Assembly: GCF_005938125.1 (NCBI RefSeq)
Contig: NZ_VCQN01000003.1
Location: 62,001 to 126,000, forward strand
Source of the DNA: Bacillus sp. BHET2
Lineage (GTDB): Bacteria > Bacillota > Bacilli > Bacillales > Bacillaceae_B
Direction: 5' to 3'
Length of the DNA: 64,000 nt
In this document: positions 53,016 to 61,424 of the stretch, one piece after another
Numbering within the stretch: the stretch's first letter is position 1
Layout: each line of letters opens with the position of its first letter
Notes under the pieces: model-generated
What the model was told of the DNA's origin: nothing
The model's input: only the letters and a program-made list of their open reading frames with translations
Database searches by the model: none
Translations under genes and position numbers: made by a program

Positions 53016-53372
53016 CTATTTGGTTTTCCCCACCTCATACAAATGAAACTTCAGTCCGAATGGATCAGAAATCATTTCACTTCGCTCATGATAGATATGA
53101 TCCACTTTACACCCGCTGTCTAAAAGCTTCTTTTTGCTCCTTTCAAAATCATCCACAGCAAACTCGAAATAAACCGTATTATGCTCACTGTTTTCAATAA
53201 AGAAATTCCGACCGTTAATCGTAAACATTGTTTCCTTTTCTCCGTGCGTCTCTTCTTTCATGCCGATAATGTTTGAATAAAATTGGATTGGCTCCATATA
53301 ATGCTGCACGCCCACTGCCACATTATTAGTCAGTTGAAAGGAAGAACGGTTGTTTTGTTTCAGCTGAGGCAC
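53016..53372 (-). CDS. VOC-family (glyoxalase/bleomycin resistance-like) protein
   Basis: A 118-residue single VOC-fold protein: MEPIQFYSNIIGM early, INGRNFFIEN and YFEFAVDDFERSKKKLLDSGCKV, then SDPFGLKFHLYEV at the end with the usual metal-site Glu/His positions only partly filled. The start is uncertain: GTG at 53370-53372 has a poor ribosome site, and the frame continues upstream. It could be a truncated member. Function unknown. Confidence 0.65.
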   Translation of the reverse strand: MPQLKQNNRSSFQLTNNVAVGVQHYMEPIQFYSNIIGMKEETHGEKETMFTINGRNFFIENSEHNTVYFEFAVDDFERSKKKLLDSGCKVDHIYHERSEMISDPFGLKFHLYEVGKTK

Positions 53373-53558
53373 AAAGTCAGCAAAGTTGGAAGGTCTCCAG
53401 ACGCTGCAATAGATGTAGAGAAAACGTTGCTTAGTTTAGTCGAAATAACATTATTTTCTATCGAATAGAGCTATTTCATAGCAGGTAACTCAATTCGATT
53501 ACCCGTCGGCAGGAGAAGTTTCAAATAATCGAGTGGGTTATCAGAACAGTAGACCGGA

Positions 53559-53655
53559 TAACGGCGAAATTTTCATTTTAACGGCTATATTTTGAATATA
53601 ACGGCGAAATCTCATTTTTAACGGCGAAATTTAAAATATAACGGCGAAACCGTTC
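53559..53655. repeat. Five-unit array, exact 20 bp period, core ACGGCGAAAT
   Basis: ACGGCGAAAT or a near variant begins at 53561, 53581, 53601, 53621 and 53641, exactly 20 bp apart; TWA usually precedes each copy and AT-rich filler separates them. Copy number and period match the two TTGAAAATAAA arrays, but the core differs. Confidence 0.85.
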
Positions 53656-53736
53656 AATACTTCAAATGAACGCCACGGCTACTGTAGATTAATTATCTAT
53701 ATCCTCTTTTTAATTATTAAATTTTCTGAAAATATA

Positions 53737-53765
53737 TTGACAATTTTCCACAGACACGTTATCTT
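53737..53765 (+). promoter_or_regulatory. Sigma-A promoter of the paa operon
   Basis: TTGACA (53737-53742), 17 bases, TATCTT (53760-53765), about 90 bases before paaK. Confidence 0.65.
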
Positions 53766-53806
53766 TTGAGTAGTTAAATATAACACATATTTATACAAAC
53801 GAATAA

Positions 53807-53816
53807 ATAACGTTAT
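53807..53816. promoter_or_regulatory. ATAACGTTAT palindrome in paaK leader
   Basis: A perfect 10-bp palindrome between promoter and paaK. TTAACGTCA upstream of the paaX-like gene (near 63930) resembles one half, so a shared regulator site is possible but unproven. Confidence 0.35.
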
Positions 53817-53855
53817 ATAAATATATTTTTATATAAGGACAGGGAGGCTGAAATA

Positions 53856-55181
53856 TTGATTTTGCATGAGATTGAAACTGCCAGTCGATCGCAAATGGAA
53901 CGCCTTCAACTAGAGAAACTGCAACATGTTGCATCCTATGTGTATGAACGAGTCCCTTTTTACCGGGAACAGTTTGACCTTAGAGGTCTGAAGCCTGGGG
54001 ATGTAAAGTCTTTGGCAGACTTAAAAATGTTACCGCTTACATATAAAAAGGATCTTCGGGATCATTATCCGTTCGGACTGTTTGCGGTTAAACGGGAAGA
54101 AATGGTTAGGGTTCACGCTTCCTCCGGTACGAGCGGAAAGCCGACGGTTGTAGGTTATACCCAGAATGATATTGATATGTGGGGCGGAATCGTTGCCCGG
54201 GCGATTGCCATGGCCGGCGGAAAACCAGGGGACGTCCTCCATAATGCATACGGATATGGATTGTTTACAGGCGGATTGGGTATCCATTATGGAAGTGAGA
54301 AGCTCGGCATGATCACCGTGCCGGTATCGGGTGGAAACATGTCCAGGCAGATTACTTTATTGGAGGACTTTCAGCCGACGGTCATTTGCGGCACACCGTC
54401 ATATGTTCTCAATTTAGCCGAGTCAATGGAAGCACAAGGGAAGGATCCCGCTTCACTTTCCTTGAGATATGGAATATTCGGAGCCGAGCCTTGGTCGGAT
54501 TCGATGAGACAGACGTTGGAGGGGAAACTGGATATTAAGGCGTGCGACATTTATGGGTTGAGTGAAATCGTGGGCCCAGGGGTGGCGATGGAATGTCAGG
54601 AAGCACAGGATGGCCTTCATATTGCAGAGGACCATTTCCTGGTGGAAGTCATCCATCCCGATACATTGGAACCGCTGCCTGAGGGTGAAACCGGGGAGCT
54701 TGTGTTTACGAGCTTAACGAAGGAAGCCTTTCCAATCATCCGTTACAGAACCGGTGATATTGCTTCGATCCAGCATGGAACATGCTCATGTGGGCGAACA
54801 ACGGTGAAGATGTCCCGGGTAAAAGGAAGAGTAGACGACATGCTCATCATCAGAGGAGTGAACGTATTTCCATCTGAAATGGAACACTTTCTATTGCAGG
54901 TGAATGAACTCGCTCCCCATTACCAGGTACATCTAAAGAAACAGGGAGCTCTGGACTTAGTAGAACTGCAGGTGGAAGTTACGGATGAATGCTTTAAAGG
55001 CATGTCTAACGATTTACACCACGAAAATATGCGTCAATTGGAGGAAAGAGTGAGAACCTTGATGAAAGATCGCTGTTACGTTTCCATGGCTGTGAAAGTA
55101 CGAGGCCCGAAAGAGATCCCCCGTTCAGAAGGAAAAGCGATTCGGATTGTGGATTTAAGAGGAGAGGCCATGCTTCAATAA
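53856..55181 (+). CDS. paaK: Phenylacetate-CoA ligase
   Basis: A 441-residue AMP-forming ligase. The ATP loop reads HASSGTSGKPTVVGYT near 90-105, then DIYGLSEIVGPGVAMEC near 228-244 and RTGDIASI near 300, with the C-terminal LIIRGVNVFPSEMEH that closes the active site. It turns phenylacetate plus CoA and ATP into phenylacetyl-CoA, the first step of the pathway, in the cytoplasm. It starts at TTG with GGGAGG upstream and heads the operon. Confidence 0.95.
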   Translation: MILHEIETASRSQMERLQLEKLQHVASYVYERVPFYREQFDLRGLKPGDVKSLADLKMLPLTYKKDLRDHYPFGLFAVKREEMVRVHASSGTSGKPTVVGYTQNDIDMWGGIVARAIAMAGGKPGDVLHNAYGYGLFTGGLGIHYGSEKLGMITVPVSGGNMSRQITLLEDFQPTVICGTPSYVLNLAESMEAQGKDPASLSLRYGIFGAEPWSDSMRQTLEGKLDIKACDIYGLSEIVGPGVAMECQEAQDGLHIAEDHFLVEVIHPDTLEPLPEGETGELVFTSLTKEAFPIIRYRTGDIASIQHGTCSCGRTTVKMSRVKGRVDDMLIIRGVNVFPSEMEHFLLQVNELAPHYQVHLKKQGALDLVELQVEVTDECFKGMSNDLHHENMRQLEERVRTLMKDRCYVSMAVKVRGPKEIPRSEGKAIRIVDLRGEAMLQ

Positions 55182-55200
55182 TTTTTTTTGAGAAAATTAG

Positions 55201-55241
55201 TTATCACACGATTTATTGATCACGTATGAACAGTGTGATAA
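55201..55241 (+). other. Inverted repeat between paaK and paaA
   Basis: TTATCACAC (55201-55209) and GTGTGATAA (55233-55241) form a perfect 9-bp inverted repeat; the right arm touches the AAGGAGGG ribosome site of paaA. It may cover that site in mRNA or be a regulator site. Confidence 0.55.
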
Positions 55242-55254
55242 AGGAGGGACTACA

Positions 55255-56223
55255 ATGAGTGACGTATTATCGAATCAGCAGTTAACTGAAGAAGAGCGGA
55301 TGGCTCATTTCATGAAGAAAATCGAGAATGACGAAAAAATTGAGGCAGACGATTGGATGCCGGATGAATACCGGAATGCATTGATCAAGCTGATTTCCAT
55401 GCATGGAATCAGTGAAATCATGGGGGCTCTTCCTGAGAAGGAATGGGTACCGAAAGCACCTACGCTCAGAAGAAAACTGGGGATTATGGCAAAGGTACAG
55501 GACGAGATGGGCCATGGGCAGCTTCTGCTTCGTGTAGCAGAAGATTTAATGAAGCCTTACGGAAAAACAAGAGAGCATATAATGCGAGATCTGTTTTCAG
55601 GAGATTTAAAGTTTCATAACGTCTTCCATATGGAAGCACCTACTTGGGGGGACGCCGGGCTAATCGGATGGCTTGTGGACGGAGCTGCTATCATCACTCA
55701 GACGAATATGTTGCATGCCTCATATGGACCATATGCCAGGGCGTTAAAGCGAATTTGTGCGGAAGAGGTCTTTCATGCCCAGCATGGTGAAGCCATCATT
55801 ATGGCATTGACAGAAGGAACTCCTGATCAAAAGGCGTTAGTCCAGGATGCAGTAGATCGATGGTGGGAAGCACTCCTTATGTTCTTTGGACCAGGTGATG
55901 CGAAAACGACCGGTTCATCGAAACAGGATATCACGATCAAGTACAACATCCGAACGAAAACAAATGAACAGCTGCGCCAGGACTTCTTCACGAAATATGT
56001 CCCGAGAATGCTCTCATTAGGATTAACACTTCCGGATGACACGATGTACTTCGATGAAGAAAAAGACTTATGGATTTATAAGCAGCCTGATTGGAGCCGT
56101 TTTAAGGAAATCATTCGCAATAACGGGCCAAAATCCAAGGATCGCCTTCGATTAAGAGAACTATCTTACGACAACAATGCTTGGGTTCGTGAAGCGTTAA
56201 GCCCTAGTGACCAAGTGAGTTAG
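55255..56223 (+). CDS. paaA: Phenylacetyl-CoA 1,2-epoxidase catalytic subunit PaaA
   Basis: A 322-residue ferritin-like di-iron oxygenase subunit. The two ExxH-type ligand motifs are visible: DEMGHGQ and EEVFHAQHGE. With PaaC it forms the complex that places one oxygen atom on the aromatic ring of phenylacetyl-CoA. GGAGGG stands before the ATG at 55255; a frame extension to 55216 has no ribosome site. Next in order come paaB, paaC and paaD. Confidence 0.97.
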   Translation: MSDVLSNQQLTEEERMAHFMKKIENDEKIEADDWMPDEYRNALIKLISMHGISEIMGALPEKEWVPKAPTLRRKLGIMAKVQDEMGHGQLLLRVAEDLMKPYGKTREHIMRDLFSGDLKFHNVFHMEAPTWGDAGLIGWLVDGAAIITQTNMLHASYGPYARALKRICAEEVFHAQHGEAIIMALTEGTPDQKALVQDAVDRWWEALLMFFGPGDAKTTGSSKQDITIKYNIRTKTNEQLRQDFFTKYVPRMLSLGLTLPDDTMYFDEEKDLWIYKQPDWSRFKEIIRNNGPKSKDRLRLRELSYDNNAWVREALSPSDQVS

Positions 56224-56239
56224 AAGGGAATGAAAATGG

Positions 56240-56596
56240 ATGTCTGACAAGGGGAAGAATTTTTATCAGGAATTTGAAGTGTTTAGTAAAAGGTCAGACG
56301 GGGCACAGATGCAGCATCAATTCAGTCTGTTAGCTCCGAACCATGAGCTTGCCATGGTAATGGCTCAAGAGAATTTCATGAGAAGAGAGCCTGTTTCGGA
56401 TATTTGGGTCGTAAAACGGTCAGACGTGCGAATGATGACACCAGAGGAAAGAGAAAGTGTTGCACGGCTTGATAATAAAGATTACCGAAATGCCAAAGGG
56501 TACGGCTATTTGAAAAAGAAATGGAGACAGTACGAACAGGAAATGCTCGATGAGAAAGAAATCATGTCATGGGGAGAGTTGGTGAAGAAGAAATGA
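56240..56596 (+). CDS. paaB: Phenylacetyl-CoA epoxidase subunit PaaB
   Basis: A 118-residue small structural subunit. YQEFEVFSKRSDGAQMQHQFSLLAPNHELAMVMAQENFMRREPVSDIWVV is the family core. It bridges PaaAC units in the multicomponent epoxidase. Start follows AGAAGGGA at 10 bases. Its stop overlaps the paaC start in an ATGA sequence. Confidence 0.95.
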   Translation: MSDKGKNFYQEFEVFSKRSDGAQMQHQFSLLAPNHELAMVMAQENFMRREPVSDIWVVKRSDVRMMTPEERESVARLDNKDYRNAKGYGYLKKKWRQYEQEMLDEKEIMSWGELVKKK

Positions 56597-57411
56597 AGGT
56601 GAAAAGTCCACAAGACATCCCAAATGCAGATTATAAGGAAGCCTTGCTGAGCCTGCTTTATCAATTGGCCGATGATGATTTCATCCTTGCTTATCGAGGA
56701 TCTGAATGGCTAGGACTCGCTCCTCATATCGAAGAAGATGTTGCGTTTTCTTCCATTAATCAGGACACAATGGGACACGCCACGATGTTTTATCAGCTCC
56801 TGGAAGATTTGGGTGAGGGAGATCAGGACCATCTGGCTCATGGAAGGAAATCGTCAGAAAGAAGGAATGCCATTCTACTTGAAGAAGTGAATGGACCCGG
56901 TCATTACTTGAAAGAACCTCGCTATGATTGGGCATTTACGGTTGTACGGCATTATTTCTACAGCGTCGCCAAAAAGGTGCGGATTGACGCATTAAAGAAT
57001 TCTTCCTATGAACCGCTTGCCGAAATGGCCGTCAAAATCAATACAGAATTATACTATCACCTGCTTCACTGGAAAACCTGGTTCATTCAACTGATGAATG
57101 CAGGTGGCGAAGCAAGAGACCGAATGAATAAGGCGATAGATCGGGTACTGGATGAATTTCATGGTGTTCTCACCCTGGGGCCAAATGGGAAAGAAATGTC
57201 TCTTATGGCTCTTATCGAAGGAGAAGAGAGCATGACGAAGCGCTGGGAGCTGGCCCTTCAACCGGTCTTCCAATCTATTCATCTCGTCTTTCCACCGAAG
57301 GTAAGTATGAAAAAGGGGAACGGACGCCTAGGGGAACATACCCCTGACTTAGATACGGCCCTCGCAACATTAAGCGAAGTTTATAACACAAATCCCGCAG
57401 CAAGCTGGTAA
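56593..57411 (+). CDS. paaC: Phenylacetyl-CoA epoxidase structural subunit PaaC
   Basis: A 272-residue ferritin-fold subunit related to PaaA. LADDDFILAYRGSEWLGLAPHIEEDVAFSSINQDTMGHATMFYQLLEDLG and VKINTELYYHLLHWKTWF are the conserved core; as in other PaaC proteins most iron ligands are not conserved, so it is structural and supports PaaA. The ATG at 56593 overlaps the paaB stop by four bases, so the two are translated together. Confidence 0.95.
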   Translation: MKVKSPQDIPNADYKEALLSLLYQLADDDFILAYRGSEWLGLAPHIEEDVAFSSINQDTMGHATMFYQLLEDLGEGDQDHLAHGRKSSERRNAILLEEVNGPGHYLKEPRYDWAFTVVRHYFYSVAKKVRIDALKNSSYEPLAEMAVKINTELYYHLLHWKTWFIQLMNAGGEARDRMNKAIDRVLDEFHGVLTLGPNGKEMSLMALIEGEESMTKRWELALQPVFQSIHLVFPPKVSMKKGNGRLGEHTPDLDTALATLSEVYNTNPAASW

Positions 57412-57414
57412 AGG

Positions 57415-57903
57415 ATGAAGGAAATGACTGCAACGATTTTAGATGTTCTTCAAACTGTGAAAGACCCTGAAATTGATTCCATCAGTATTGTGGACTTAGG
57501 TATGGTCAATCGCATCCAATATCAAGAAGATGATCTTATGATTGAGCTTCTACCGACTTTTGTAGGCTGTCCTGCATTGGAGATTATTAGAGGAAACGTG
57601 GAGAAAGCCTGTATAGAAAAGCTTGGGATACAAAGGGTGAGGGTGAAGTTCGTCTATTCTCCGCCGTGGACATCGGATAGGTTGACCGAAAATGGACGTG
57701 AGAGACTAAAGGAATTTGGCATTGCGCCACCCCCTCGACACTTCTCCGGAGAAGAGGACTGGGAGATACTTTGCCCATACTGTGAGTCACCCTATACTTC
57801 CATGGAGAATCTATTCGGTCCGACCGCCTGCAGAAGCATTCTCTACTGCAAACAATGCCGGAATCCGTTTGAAGCTATGAAGCCGATATCGACGATGATG
57901 TAA
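57415..57903 (+). CDS. paaD: Phenylacetyl-CoA epoxidase assembly subunit PaaD
   Basis: A 162-residue protein: an N-terminal MIP18/DUF59 fold (about 8-95; DPEIDSISIVDLGMVNRI) and a C-terminal zinc- or iron-sulphur-type ribbon with CPYC near 117 and further Cys at CRSILYCKQC. PaaD is thought to help iron-sulphur cluster or metal assembly for the epoxidase. It follows paaC by 3 bases. No paaE reductase gene follows, which is unusual compared with proteobacterial operons. Confidence 0.93.
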   Translation: MKEMTATILDVLQTVKDPEIDSISIVDLGMVNRIQYQEDDLMIELLPTFVGCPALEIIRGNVEKACIEKLGIQRVRVKFVYSPPWTSDRLTENGRERLKEFGIAPPPRHFSGEEDWEILCPYCESPYTSMENLFGPTACRSILYCKQCRNPFEAMKPISTMM

Positions 57904-57945
57904 AAAATCTATTAAACAATTGAAAATTAAAGGAGAGATTCCACT

Positions 57946-58254
57946 ATGGTAAAACTAATTGCATTATACAAGCACCCTGAAAACAAAGAGAAATTCGATG
58001 AACACTACTTCAATACCCACGCTCCGATTACCTCAAAGATTCCAGGGCTTAAAAAGATGGATGTAACGAGAATCGTCGGTTCCCCAATGGGCGGCGAAGG
58101 CAAATATTATTTAATGTGCGAAATGTATTATGACAATCATGAATCATTGAAAGCAGCGATGAAATCCGATGAAGGAAAAGCATCAGGGAAGGACTTAATG
58201 GGATTTGCAGCTGAACTCGTCACTCTTATGATCGGCGAAGAAGTGAATGAGTAA
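57946..58254 (+). CDS. EthD-family protein in the paa operon
   Basis: A 102-residue dimeric alpha-beta barrel protein: VKLIALYKHPENKEKFDEHYFNTHAPITSKIPGLKKMDVTRI is the EthD-type opening with its conserved His. AAAGGAGAG precedes the ATG. EthD-like proteins support ring-handling pathways; the role in phenylacetate breakdown is unknown. It overlaps the enoyl-CoA hydratase start by 8 bases, fixing it in the operon. Confidence 0.85.
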   Translation: MVKLIALYKHPENKEKFDEHYFNTHAPITSKIPGLKKMDVTRIVGSPMGGEGKYYLMCEMYYDNHESLKAAMKSDEGKASGKDLMGFAAELVTLMIGEEVNE

Positions 58255-59026
58255 AGAGTACGAATATATCGTAGTGAGCGAGAGGGACGGACTTGGTTTC
58301 ATCGAATTGAATAGACCTAAAGTCCTGAACGCCATCAATCGTCCTATGGTATCTGAATTGGTTCATGCATTTGAGGCATTTGACCGGAACGAAAATGTAA
58401 AAGTCATCCTGTTATCCGGTAGGGGCAGAGCATTTGCTGCCGGAGCAGATATCGATGAAATGGCAGAGGACGGAGCGATTGATTTAGAGCTCTTGAATCA
58501 ATTCACCGAATGGGATCGCCTTGCCTGGATTAAGAAGCCTATCATCGGCGCGGTCCAGGGGTTTGCGTTAGGTGGAGGTTTCGAGCTTGCCCTTTGTTGT
58601 GATCTTCTATTTGCGACGGAAGATGCGAGCTTCGGCTTTCCGGAAGTGAATCTTGGGGTGATGCCGGGAGCAGGTGGAACGCAAAGACTGACGAAGCTGA
58701 TCGGAAAGTCACGTGCCATGGAGTGGCTGTTATCGGGAGACATATTTACAGCAAACCAAGCCCTCGGATGGGGTGTCATCAATCGGACGATTCCGAAAGA
58801 GGTATTAATAGAAGAAACAGAGAAATTTGCGAGAAAATTAGCTTCAAAACCTCCACTTTCCTTGCGATTAATCAAGGAATCAGTGCATAAAGCCGTAGAT
58901 TCCTCGATTTATGAAGGGATGCAATATGAACGTAAGAACTTCTATCTTCTTTTTGCTTCTGAAGATCAGAAAGAAGGTATGAAGGCTTTCGTTGAAAAGC
59001 GGAAACCGGATTATAAAGGGAGATAA
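58247..59026 (+). CDS. paaF: Enoyl-CoA hydratase, PaaF-like
   Basis: A 259-residue crotonase. Both catalytic glutamates are present: in ALGGGFELALCCD and in FGFPEVNLGVMPGAGGTQRL, and the oxyanion loop reads AFAAGADIDEMA. It hydrates the double bond of 2,3-dehydroadipyl-CoA in the lower pathway. ATG at 58247 lies in the end of the EthD gene. It is paired with a second crotonase lacking these glutamates. Confidence 0.93.
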   Translation: MSKEYEYIVVSERDGLGFIELNRPKVLNAINRPMVSELVHAFEAFDRNENVKVILLSGRGRAFAAGADIDEMAEDGAIDLELLNQFTEWDRLAWIKKPIIGAVQGFALGGGFELALCCDLLFATEDASFGFPEVNLGVMPGAGGTQRLTKLIGKSRAMEWLLSGDIFTANQALGWGVINRTIPKEVLIEETEKFARKLASKPPLSLRLIKESVHKAVDSSIYEGMQYERKNFYLLFASEDQKEGMKAFVEKRKPDYKGR

Positions 59027-59038
59027 GGAGGCTTGTGC

Positions 59039-59812
59039 ATGTTCGAAACGATTAAATATGAAGTGAAAAATAACGTTGCGTGGATTACATTGAATCGCCC
59101 GGATAAACTGAATGCTTTCATTCGTCAACTCAATCTGGAAATCCAAAAGGCTGTGAAGGACTCTTCTCGAAATGAAGAAGTGAGAGCCATCGTCATCACA
59201 GGTGAAGGAAGAGCTTTTTGCTCTGGCCAGGATTTAAGTGAAGTGGATGACTCCATGGACCATGGCGAAGTGCTCCGGAATAATTACGGACCGATGGTGA
59301 AAGAAATAGAGCAGTGTGAAAAGCCGGTCATTGCGGCCGTCAATGGTGTAGCGGCAGGAGCAGGATTCAGTCTGGCCCTCGCTTGTGATTTCAGGCTCGT
59401 GTCAGAGAAAGCAAGTTTTGTGCAAGCATTTGTCCATGTTGGATTAGTCCCGGATTCAGGGAACCTTTATTATTTATCAAAGATTGTCGGCTATGCAAAA
59501 GCGCTCGAGCTTGCGGTGTTTGGAGAGAAGATAAAGGCGATCGATGCAGAAAAACTGGGCCTTGTCACGAAAATTATTTCACTTGAAGAGTGGCAGGAAG
59601 AGACGGCTGCCTTTGCTGAAAGAATCGCCTCCGTGCCAACAAAGGCAATTGGTATGATGAAGCGCTTATTAAAGGGGAGCAGCGATCTATCCTTTAATGA
59701 ATACTTAGAAAAGGAAGCCTGTGCCCAACGGATCGCAGGTCAGACAGAAGATCATCGCGAAGGGGTAACAGCTTTCATGGAAAAAAGAAGACCAGTCTTT
59801 CACGGAAAATAA
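59039..59812 (+). CDS. paaG: Ring-1,2-epoxyphenylacetyl-CoA isomerase, PaaG-like
   Basis: A 257-residue crotonase-fold protein. The first hydratase Glu is replaced (AAGAGFSLALACD) and the second position reads FVHVGLVPDSGNLYYL, with Asp in place of Glu, as in PaaG isomerases. It turns the epoxide into the seven-membered oxepin. AAGGAGG stands before the ATG at 59039; the GTG 6 bases earlier is not used. Confidence 0.93.
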   Translation: MFETIKYEVKNNVAWITLNRPDKLNAFIRQLNLEIQKAVKDSSRNEEVRAIVITGEGRAFCSGQDLSEVDDSMDHGEVLRNNYGPMVKEIEQCEKPVIAAVNGVAAGAGFSLALACDFRLVSEKASFVQAFVHVGLVPDSGNLYYLSKIVGYAKALELAVFGEKIKAIDAEKLGLVTKIISLEEWQEETAAFAERIASVPTKAIGMMKRLLKGSSDLSFNEYLEKEACAQRIAGQTEDHREGVTAFMEKRRPVFHGK

Positions 59813-59836
59813 TTCAAACAAAAAGGAGATGGAGTT

Positions 59837-61354
59837 ATGTCTACAGTAAAAGAGCAAAGCTTTGAAGTCCTTGAAATGAAAAGAGAGCATTATTCATTGG
59901 TGATCAACGGTCAGCGAATGGAAAGCGGTGGGGGAGAAACCTTTACGACCTACAACCCGGCAACAGGTGAAGCCATTGCTACCGTCTCACTTGCATCCGT
60001 AGAAGATGCTGAAAAAGCGGTAGAAGCAGCAAGGAATGCATTCGACTTCGGTAAATGGAAGAAGTTTCCGATCAATAAACGTTCCCGCGTGCTTAACAAA
60101 ATTGCAGGCATTATGAGGTCCCGTTTCAATGAATTGGTTTCTCTTGAGATCATGGACAGCGGTAAATCGTTATCGGCTGCCCAAGGTCAAGTCATGCAAG
60201 CTATTGAAGACTTTGAATTTTATGCAGGAGCGATCGTGGGTCACCGTGGAACCGTTAATAACGTACCGGGCCAATTCACGAACGTAGCGGAGAAAGAGCC
60301 TGTTGGTGTATGTGCCCAGATCATTCCGTGGAATTATCCATTGATGATGGCAGCTTGGAAGATCGCCCCAGCGATTGCTGCAGGTTGTTCGGTTGTCGTA
60401 AAACCAGCTACGCTAACACCGCTGACTGCGATTGTTCTCGGTGAAATTTGTATCGAAGCAGGGGTTCCTGAAGGGGTTGTCAATATTATCCCAGGTGCAG
60501 GTTCATCTGTGGGGAATTACTTGGTAGAGCATAAAAAAGTTGATAAAGTAGCTTTCACAGGTTCTACCCCTATCGGTAAAAACATCATGGAAAAAGCTTC
60601 TCAAACGCTAAAAAGGGTCACGCTCGAATTAGGAGGGAAATCCCCTAACATCGTATTTGAAGATGCCGATGTGGATGCAGCGGTGGACGGTTCCTTGTTC
60701 GGAATCTTCTATAATACAGGGCAATCATGTGAAGCGCGCTCCAGATTATATGTACATGAAGATATCTACGATGAGTTCATGGATAAATTCGTGGAAAAGA
60801 CGAAGAAGCTGAAACTTGCTGATCCACACGATAAAGGAACTCATATCGGGGCGATCATCAATCAAGATCAGCTGGATACGATCGACGGCTATGTTCAATC
60901 TGCTAAAGAAGAGGGTGCCACGATTCTTGCCGGGGGAAGTCAGGCAAAAGTAGAAGGCTTCGAAAAGGGATACTGGTATGAGCCGACCATCATTACGGAT
61001 GTAAACCACGATATGAAGGTAGTGAAGGAAGAAATCTTCGGACCTGTTGTGGTCGTGATGAAGTTCAAGGATGAAAAAGAAGCGATCAAATTGGCCAATG
61101 ATAGCGAATTCGGACTCGGATCGGCTGTATGGACTCAAAACCATGGTCGTGCGACAAGAGTATCGAAGGCGATTCAGGCAGGCATCGTGATGGTGAACTG
61201 TCCGTTCTCCGCTTTCCCAGGTACTCCATTCGGAGGCTATAAGCAATCAGGATTCGGCAGGGAACTTTGTGTTGAAACCCTTGATCTTTATACAGAAACG
61301 AAGAGTATTATTTCTTACTTTGGAAACCGTCCGTTAAATCCATTTGGAGTTTAA
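59837..61354 (+). CDS. Aldehyde dehydrogenase in the paa operon
   Basis: A 505-residue NAD(P)-dependent aldehyde dehydrogenase. Catalytic Cys is in NTGQSCEARSR (near 300), Glu in ELGGKSPNIVFED (near 265), and GSTPIGKNI forms the nucleotide loop. In the pathway it most likely oxidises 3-oxo-5,6-dehydrosuberyl-CoA semialdehyde, the job of the PaaZ dehydrogenase domain; no MaoC-type PaaZ hydratase domain is attached or adjacent. Excellent AAAAAGGAGATGG ribosome site. Confidence 0.92.
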   Translation: MSTVKEQSFEVLEMKREHYSLVINGQRMESGGGETFTTYNPATGEAIATVSLASVEDAEKAVEAARNAFDFGKWKKFPINKRSRVLNKIAGIMRSRFNELVSLEIMDSGKSLSAAQGQVMQAIEDFEFYAGAIVGHRGTVNNVPGQFTNVAEKEPVGVCAQIIPWNYPLMMAAWKIAPAIAAGCSVVVKPATLTPLTAIVLGEICIEAGVPEGVVNIIPGAGSSVGNYLVEHKKVDKVAFTGSTPIGKNIMEKASQTLKRVTLELGGKSPNIVFEDADVDAAVDGSLFGIFYNTGQSCEARSRLYVHEDIYDEFMDKFVEKTKKLKLADPHDKGTHIGAIINQDQLDTIDGYVQSAKEEGATILAGGSQAKVEGFEKGYWYEPTIITDVNHDMKVVKEEIFGPVVVVMKFKDEKEAIKLANDSEFGLGSAVWTQNHGRATRVSKAIQAGIVMVNCPFSAFPGTPFGGYKQSGFGRELCVETLDLYTETKSIISYFGNRPLNPFGV

Positions 61355-61424
61355 GTTGACATAATCAAGCAGGGGGTTGTCCTATCAGGGTCAACCCCTT
61401 ATTGCAAGAAAGGGGAAAACATAT

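Larger units (their letters stand above)
53373..53855. other. 483-base region upstream of the paa operon
   Basis: It holds, left to right: the upstream part of the VOC frame, a GGTAA/TTACC hairpin near 53482, the third five-unit repeat array (53559-53655), and the paaK promoter (53737-53765) with a perfect ATAACGTTAT palindrome at 53807-53816 downstream of it. I see no other gene. Confidence 0.5.

Noticed and set aside
53283..53468. 61-codon plus-strand frame upstream of the paa operon
   Set aside because: It lies antisense to the VOC gene and has no ribosome site.
8693..53655. Repeat arrays as CRISPR
   Set aside because: Cores are only 10-12 bases with 8-10 base filler, there are no cas genes, and the fillers look like degenerate repeat, not foreign spacers.
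60746..61246. 166-codon minus-strand frame in the aldehyde dehydrogenase gene
   Set aside because: Antisense shadow of a clear catalytic gene; no ribosome site.
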